From contig CAXARO010000949.1 in the NCBI GenBank assembly GCA_963971305.1, positions 103,013-167,012 of the forward strand: DNA of 64,000 nucleotides, given 5' to 3'. The DNA is from Arcuatula senhousia (Eukaryota > Mollusca > Bivalvia > Mytilida > Mytilidae). This document shows, piece after piece, positions 58,370-64,000 of this stretch (position 1 is the stretch's first letter; every line of letters begins with the position of its first letter). The notes below the pieces were generated by a model, which was given only the letters and a program-made list of their open reading frames with translations, searched no databases and was not told the origin of the DNA. The position numbers were made by a program, and so were the translations under genes.

Positions 58370-58718
58370 GGATGGATGACTAATTACAATCAGAGGGGTT
58401 TAGCTGTTAGAATAGTTTGTCCACCAAACACTAAAGACGAGATAGGTCATGTTAAATTTTTAACTCGAGAAGTGGAAATTGACAAAGCAACACACTATTC
58501 ATGGATAGAAACGAATGAATACACTTTTGAAGAGTTTAAGGACCATGTTAAAAGTGATGTGAAAGAGTTTGAATGGCCTAAATTGCCTGGTAAACCATGG
58601 GATGAAATCAATGCCTTCATGGAAGAGATGCAGTTTAGATACGAGAAAATCGATGGCATTGAACAGTGGCAAAATGTTTGGTCATTAGGCATTAGGGACA
58701 AAATCAAGGTCTCAGCAG
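58370..58718 (+). CDS. Internal exon of an unrecognised gene
   Basis: A 349-nt exon after TACCTTTTTTTTTAG (phase 0) with donor TCAGCAG|GTACAT (phase 1). It encodes about 116 residues without stops: GLAVRIVCPPNTKDEIGHVK, THYSWIETNEYTFEEFKDHV, KLPGKPWDEINAFMEEM, YEKIDGIEQWQNVWSLGIRD. The composition is soluble and globular. I do not recognise the family and saw no partner exon in the window; neighbours are probably to either side. Confidence 0.6.
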
Positions 58719-58920
58719 GTACATGTAGTTTATGTATTACCCATTCTCCTTTGTCATCACTGTCTATCCGTCCACCTTCATTGTTGTCATTGGCATCCAT
58801 TTACAAATATATATACATGTATCATGATTATAACAGGTTCTCCATTAACCCTTGCCATGCTGAATTGTTTCACTGTGTACATATAGCCACTGCTGAATTG
58901 TTTATGAAAAATAGTATTTT

Positions 58921-60140
58921 TGTCTCGCCTTTGGGAAGCAAAAATGAGACTTAGGTATTGCTTTACCGGCGGCGGTGGCGACGACGGCGGCGTCGTTAAC
59001 AATCTTGGGTAAGGTTTTATGAGCACCTCCATATCTCAAGAACTAGTCCTAGGTTGATGAAACTTGGTATGCATATGCCCCAGTAGTAGCTTGGTACATC
59101 TGCATCCCCATCTTTTGACCTTGACCTTGATTTTGCGGTTGAGTGACTTCATTTTTCAATACAATGTAATGGGCTGGGGAAGGTTTTATGAGCACCTTCA
59201 TATCTCTAGAACTATAAGTCCTAGGTCGATGAAACTTAGTAATAGTGTGCTCCAGTGGTAGCTTAGTACATCTGCATCTTCATCTTTTGACCTTGACCTT
59301 GATTTTCCGGTTGAGCAACTTAGACAATTTTCAATACATTATAATGGGCTAGGTAAGGTTTTATGAGCACCTTCATATCTCAAGAACTATAAGTCCTAGG
59401 TGGATGAATTTCGGTATGCATATTTCCCAGTGGTAGCCTAGTACATCTGCAACCTCATCATTTGACCTTGACCTTGATTTTCCGGTTGAAAGACTTTGAC
59501 AATTTTCAATAGGTTACAATAGGCCAAAAACTACTTTGTAAGACTTTTGTGGACAATGATTTGAGAGAAAAGTATAATAGCTAGGCTTCTGATATTTGGT
59601 ATATAGACAGTTGGGGTTATGGTCTACGATACGCACCCCATGACGTTAGACTCTGACCCCATTTTTATGGTTCAGTGACTCCGTGAACTTGGATGTTTTT
59701 TCGGGCCAAAAAACTACTTTGTAAGACTTTTGTGGACAATGATTTGAGAGAAAAGTATAATAGCTAGGCTTCTCATATTTAGTATATAGACAGTTGGGGT
59801 TATGTTCTATGCAACACAACCAATGCTGTGTGACCCTGACCCCATTTTCATGGTTCAGTGACTCCGTGAACTTAGAGATGTTATTTCGGGCCAAAAAGCT
59901 AGTACTTTGTAAGACTTTTGTGGACAATGATTTAAGAGAAAAAAATACATGTATAATAGCTAGGCTTCTGATATTTGGTATATAGACAGCTGGGGTTATG
60001 GTCTATGCTACGCACCCCATGCCATGTGACCCTGATCACATTTTGATGGTTCAGTAACTCCATGAACTTAGATGTTGAAGGTGGTTGATTTCAATGATGG
60101 TGCCGGCAGGCGAGACATACTTTTAGTGTCCACACTTGTT
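58921..60140 (+). mobile_element. Second tandem-core element family (GTCTCGCC ends)
   Basis: The left end GTCTCGCC (58922-58929) is inverted at the right as GGCGAGAC (60109-60116). The left end also folds as GTCTC...GAGAC. A GGC/GAC microsatellite follows (58966-58997), then two tandem cores. One has three units of about 170 bp (GGTTTTATGAGCACC, CTTTTGACCTTGACCTTGAT) and the other three units of about 180 bp (CTACTTTGTAAGACTTTTGT, TAGCTAGGCTTCT). Non-coding. The layout copies that of the AGCTCACCTG family with unrelated sequence. Confidence 0.8.
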
Positions 60141-60149
60141 TATTTTGTT

Positions 60150-62935
60150 TAACCCTCTATCTGGAAAACTGTACAAGATATCTGAAAAAATCAAATTGCA
60201 TATGATTTAGCACACCAAGATCTACAATTGATATAATTGGGTCAAAGTCCTATGACCATTCTTTATAGTAGTTTTTCCTCTTAGACTGTTAAAATTGACC
60301 ATTTTCAGTATATTTCATCCAATTTTCCAAATGTGTCTCCTCTGACACCATTTTTCAAATTTTAACCAAACTTTGTATGATTATCTATTAGTATTTTGTG
60401 CTTAGAACTGATGTAGTGATTTTTGGTTTGACAAAAAAAACATTGCTGCCATGGCCAAAAATAGAACTTAGGGGTAAATTGCAGTTTTTTTGCAAATATT
60501 TCAAAAACGGTTACAGATATCAGAATTTTTGAAGGAAACAAAAATGTTCAGTACCTCAAGATCTACCTGCCCTGACATTTTCAAGAAGATCCAACAACAA
60601 ATGTAGGAGTTATTGCTCTTTTTAGCTCACCTGACCCGAAGAGTCATGTGAGCTATTGCCGTCACTTGTCGTCCGTCCGTCCGTAAACTTTTTCAAACGT
60701 TAACTCCTCTGACACCATAAGTCCAATTGTAACCAAACTTGGTATAGTTGCTTATAAGCATTAGGTGCTTAGAACTGATGTACGGATTTTTGATTTTTCA
60801 AAAAACATGGCCGCTATGGCTAATATGATTTAGGCATTGCCTAACTGCGAGCACAGCATAATGACTAAAAGTTTATGCTTACATGTTTATATATGAATGG
60901 TTTCATGTGAAAGGATATAAGACAATAAAAGATAAAAGAATGTTAACTTCTTTCAGGGGCGAATTCGGCAATTTGAAAAGGATGATTATTCCAGGTGACG
61001 AATCAGTTTTGGGGTTTTTTTATTTGGGGGGGGGGGGGTGATTTATGAAAATTCACACGAAATAAAAACGATATTCCACCGGGAGTCCGATATCCCTTCT
61101 AGATCTATGCACAAGTGTGTTTCAAATACTTCAAATTAACTTTCGGCAAAAAAGCGCAATAAAGCGTGTGACTATAGGCTCCAAATTTTCAAGCAAAAAT
61201 GATGACGTCACCTCACATTATTTACTGCATTGTATTTCAATGTAAATTATATTTTAATCGCAAATAAATTAAGATGCTCGTTACTATTATACTATATTAT
61301 TTTTAAAAAAGTATATTTTCTTCTGATTAAAACGCATTATATTTTTAAGATGCATTAATAAAATTCACGTCGCACCAGTTGCCCGCTGACGAGCTGTGCT
61401 CGCTAAAAATAGAACATAGGGGTAAATTGCAGTTTTTTGCAAATAACTCAAAAACGACTACAGATATCAAAATTCTGGCATAGGGTAAAATTGACCAGCA
61501 TCTCAAGATCTACCAGCCCTGAAATTTTCAAGAAGATCCAAAAACCCATGTAGGAGTTATGGCCCTTTTTCTGAATTTTGCACTTATTATGCTATATATC
61601 TTGAAAACTATACAAGATATTTTAGAAATGTTAATTGTATATTGTTTAGCACATCAAGATCTACAAATTTTGTAATTGGGTCAACGTTGTCAAATCATTG
61701 CTTCCAGCAGTTATTGCCCTTAGAACGTCAAAATTGACCATTTTCACACTATTTCCTTATAACATTAAAAACGTTAACTTCTCTAACACCTTAAGTGCAA
61801 TTGAAACCAAACTTGGTACAAATGTTCATTAGCATTAGGTACATAGAACTGATGTAGGGATTTTTGATTTGTCGAACAATATGGCCGCCATGGCTAAAAA
61901 TAGAATATACATGTAGGGGTAAGTTGCAGTTTTTTGCAAATAACTCCAAAACAGTCACAGATATCAATATTTTTATGGAGAACAAAAGTGATCAGCATCT
62001 CAAGATCTACCTACCCTGAAATTTTTAAAAAGATTCAAAAACCCATGTAGGAGTTATTGCCCTTTTTCTGATTTTTTTGTGTGAATTTTGCGCTTATTAT
62101 GCTCTACAATGTATATCTTGAAAACTATATAAGATATTTTAGAAATGTAAATTGCATATTGTTAAGTACATCAAGATCTACAAATTTTGTAATTGGGTCA
62201 ACGTTGTCAAATCATTGCTTCTAGCAGTTATTGCCCTTAGAATGTCAAAATTGACCATTTTCACACTATTTCCTTTAAAAACATTAACTCCTCTGACACC
62301 TTAAGTACAATTGGAACCAAACTTAGAACAAATGTTCATTGGCATTAGATGCATAGAACTGATGTAGGGATTTTTGATTTGTCGAACAATATGGCCGCCA
62401 TGGCTAAAAATAGAACATAGGGGTAAATTGCAGTTTTTTGCAAATAACTAAAAAACAGTCACAGATATCAATATTTTTATGGGGGAACAAAATTGATCAG
62501 CATCTCAAAATCTACCTACCCTGAATTTTTTCAAAAGATTCAAAAACGCATGTAGGAGTTATGGCCCTTTTTAGCTCACCTGACCCGAAGGGTCATGTGA
62601 GCTATTGTCGTCACTTGGCGTCCGTCGTCCGTCAACTTTTTCAAACGTTAACTCCTCTGACACCATAAGTCCAATCACAACAAAACTTGGTATAGTTGTT
62701 CATTAGCATTCAGTGCTTACAACTGATGTGGGGATTTTTGATATGTCGAAAAACATGGCCGCCGTGGCTAAAAATAGAACATTGGGGTAAATTGCAGTTT
62801 TTTGCAAATAACTCAAAATCGGTTACAGATATCAAAATTCTGGCGTAGGGTAGAAGTGACCAGCATGACAAGATCTACCTGCCCTGAAATTTTCATGAAG
62901 ATCCAACAACCCATGTAGGAGTTATTGCCCTTTTT
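60150..62935 (+). mobile_element. AGCTCACCTGACC sub-family, several nested copies
   Basis: Units of roughly 400 bp share AACTCCTCTGACACC, AACATGGCCGC, GGGGTAAATTGCAGTTTTTT and CTCAAGATCTACC. Terminal hairpins AGCTCACCTGACCCGAA... lie at 60624-60654 and 62573-62603, followed by GTCCGTCCGTCC microsatellite. Several units run in tandem between 61404 and 62570. One unit is split by the insertion at 60824-61403. Confidence 0.75.
60824..61403. mobile_element. 580-bp insertion in a repeat unit
   Basis: The host unit should read ATGGCTAAAAATAGAAC, but TAA is followed by 580 bp before TAAAAATAG resumes. The insert contains GCGAGCACAGC (60847-60857) near the left and its inverse GCTGTGCTCGC (61393-61403) at the right edge, and a TAGGCATTGCCTA palindrome at the left. 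A TAA/TA target duplication is possible. It also carries a relative of the foldback element at 46645. Confidence 0.6.
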
Positions 62936-63530
62936 AGCTCACCTGGACCGAAGGTCCAGGTGAGCTATTACCATCACTTGGCGTCCGTCGTCGTCGTCTG
63001 TCGTCGTCGTCTGTTAACAATTTTTCAAAAATCTTCTCCTCTGAAACTACTGAACAGAATTTAATGAAACTTGGTATGAATGATCCTTAGGGTGTCCTGC
63101 ACCAAACTTGTGTTTCAATTTTTGATCTGTCAAAAAACATGGCCACCGTTACTAAAAATAGACCAGGGGGGTCAGACTACTGTTTTTGGCTTGTAAATCA
63201 AAAAGTATAAGAGATAGATGAAATCTGATGCCACGCTACTGCTTCAGCATCAAAAGTTCTACAAAAGTCTCCATTTTGTCGAAGTTGTCAGATGATCCCT
63301 TATAGGAGTTACAGTCCCTTAAAGGTGAAAAATAGCGTTTTTGCATGTTTTTGGCCTATAGAATGAAAACTATTGTAAATAGAGAAAAGCTGTTGCTTGC
63401 TTAAATGTTCAGCTCAATTAGCTCTACAAAAGTCTCCATAGGGTCGAAGTTGTCAGATGACCCCTTACAGCCCCTTAGAGGCAAAAAATAGTGTTTTTGG
63501 CCTATAGGATGAAAACTATTGCAAATAGAG
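62936..63530 (+). mobile_element. AGCTCACCTGG-family element, truncated
   Basis: Perfect 14-bp-stem terminal hairpin at 62936-62966 (AGCTCACCTGGACC, loop GAA), GTCGTCGTC microsatellite, then about two core units. It runs directly into the inverted end of another copy at 63531. Confidence 0.8.
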
Positions 63531-64000
63531 ACAAGAGGCTCCCAGGAGCCTAAATCGCTCACCTGACATATGTGCCTGAAGTAAAGGTTATAAGGCAAAA
63601 TCTATTTAACGTTGAAAGGGTCATAAGATTAATAAGGGGGTCATCTGACAATATGGTGGATCTAAAGGTGCTGATCACTTTTGTTCTCAATCAAAATCTA
63701 AAAATCTGTCACCCTTTTTGAGTTATTTGCAAAAAAATGCAGTTTAACCTAATGTTCTATTTTTAGCCACAGCGGCCATGTTTTACAACCAATCAAAAAT
63801 CCCCACTTCAGTTCTATACACCTAATAATAATAAACAATAATACCAAGTTTGGTTCCATTTGGACTTAAGTGTCAGAGGAGTTAACATTTTCAAAATAAG
63901 GAAATGCAGTTAAAATAATCAATTTTGACGTTCCAAGGGCAATAACTCCTCAAAGGAAAGGTCCTACAACGTTGACCCTGTTACAAATTTTGTAAATCTT
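63531..64000 (-). mobile_element. AGCTCACCTG-family element, inverted, cut by window end
   Basis: Terminal hairpin AGGCTCCCAGGAGCCT at 63536-63551, then CGCTCACCTGAC. The remainder matches the reverse complement of the 60150-62935 units (CCATGTTTTACAACC, GGAGTTAACATTTTC). Right end beyond the window. Confidence 0.75.

Noticed and set aside
61384..61410. CTGACGAGCTGTGCTCGCTAAAA as a hammerhead
   Set aside because: No GAAA strand follows; the hairpin is the edge of the 580-bp insertion.
1..64000. CRISPR arrays, operons, bacterial promoters
   Set aside because: Introns, retroelements and repeat content show a eukaryotic nuclear genome; the tandem arrays have no unique spacers.

Overview
The window looks like nuclear DNA of a bivalve mollusc, most likely a mussel (Mytilidae). 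It is AT-rich, has intron-split genes with GT..AG borders, and is packed with interspersed repeats. The repeats include AGCTCACCTG-type elements with tandem-repeat cores, hammerhead-ribozyme repeats, and LINE and piggyBac relics. The species assignment is an inference from repeat style, not a database result.

Two kinds of host gene can be read. (1) A cluster of single-pass membrane receptor-like genes lies on the minus strand. One (receptor B, 23523-30865) can be assembled completely: signal peptide exon, CUB-like exon, Ser/Thr-rich stalk exon, transmembrane exon and cytoplasmic tail exon. The five exons sum to 1539 nt (513 codons including stop) with matching splice phases. A second (receptor A) is seen as an ectodomain exon (18217-18534), a stalk exon (10506-10949) and the first 40 bases of a transmembrane exon at the left edge. 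A third (receptor C) has a transmembrane exon (37701-37779), a juxtamembrane exon (36924-37017) and a probable tail exon (33612-33960). The A and C transmembrane exons lie in a shared segmental duplication (1-738 and 37740-38494). (2) The 3' part of PLAA, the ubiquitin-binding phospholipase A2-activating protein homologue, lies on the plus strand as four exons (19108-22929) ending with the PUL domain. It is convergent with receptor B. Its WD40 and PFU exons are not visible in the 19 kb upstream. Two further orphan exon candidates (45860-46095, 58370-58718) are not recognised.

The rest is mobile or repetitive DNA. 431-7620: an AGCTCACCTG element, then a LINE with two ORF1-like frames separated by a 1.2 kb array of about 55 copies of a 21-bp palindromic unit, then an endonuclease/reverse-transcriptase ORF2 broken by two frameshifts. 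8740-10060, 24271-24760, 25313-27414 and 60150-64000: AGCTCACCTG-family elements with a hairpin at each end, a GTC-rich microsatellite and roughly 155-bp core repeats. 58921-60140: a second family with the same architecture but different ends. 11471-14970: duplicated repeat blocks, one carrying a 1451-bp Harbinger-like element with a TTA target duplication. 34368-35538: a 1171-bp TIR element inside one copy of an identical 446-bp duplication, so the empty site is visible. 47251-49155: a 1.9 kb TIR element. 50816-53416: a decayed piggyBac transposase. 53859-55062: an element with 179-bp inverted arms around a broken PHD-like zinc-finger ORF.

Separately, hammerhead-ribozyme-like folds occur at 28096-28135 (plus) and 8324-8365 (minus). 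Relics occur at 29926-30303 and, more doubtfully, at 379-412 and 38128-38161. Some lie in tandem units of about 350 bp, which resembles animal retrozymes.
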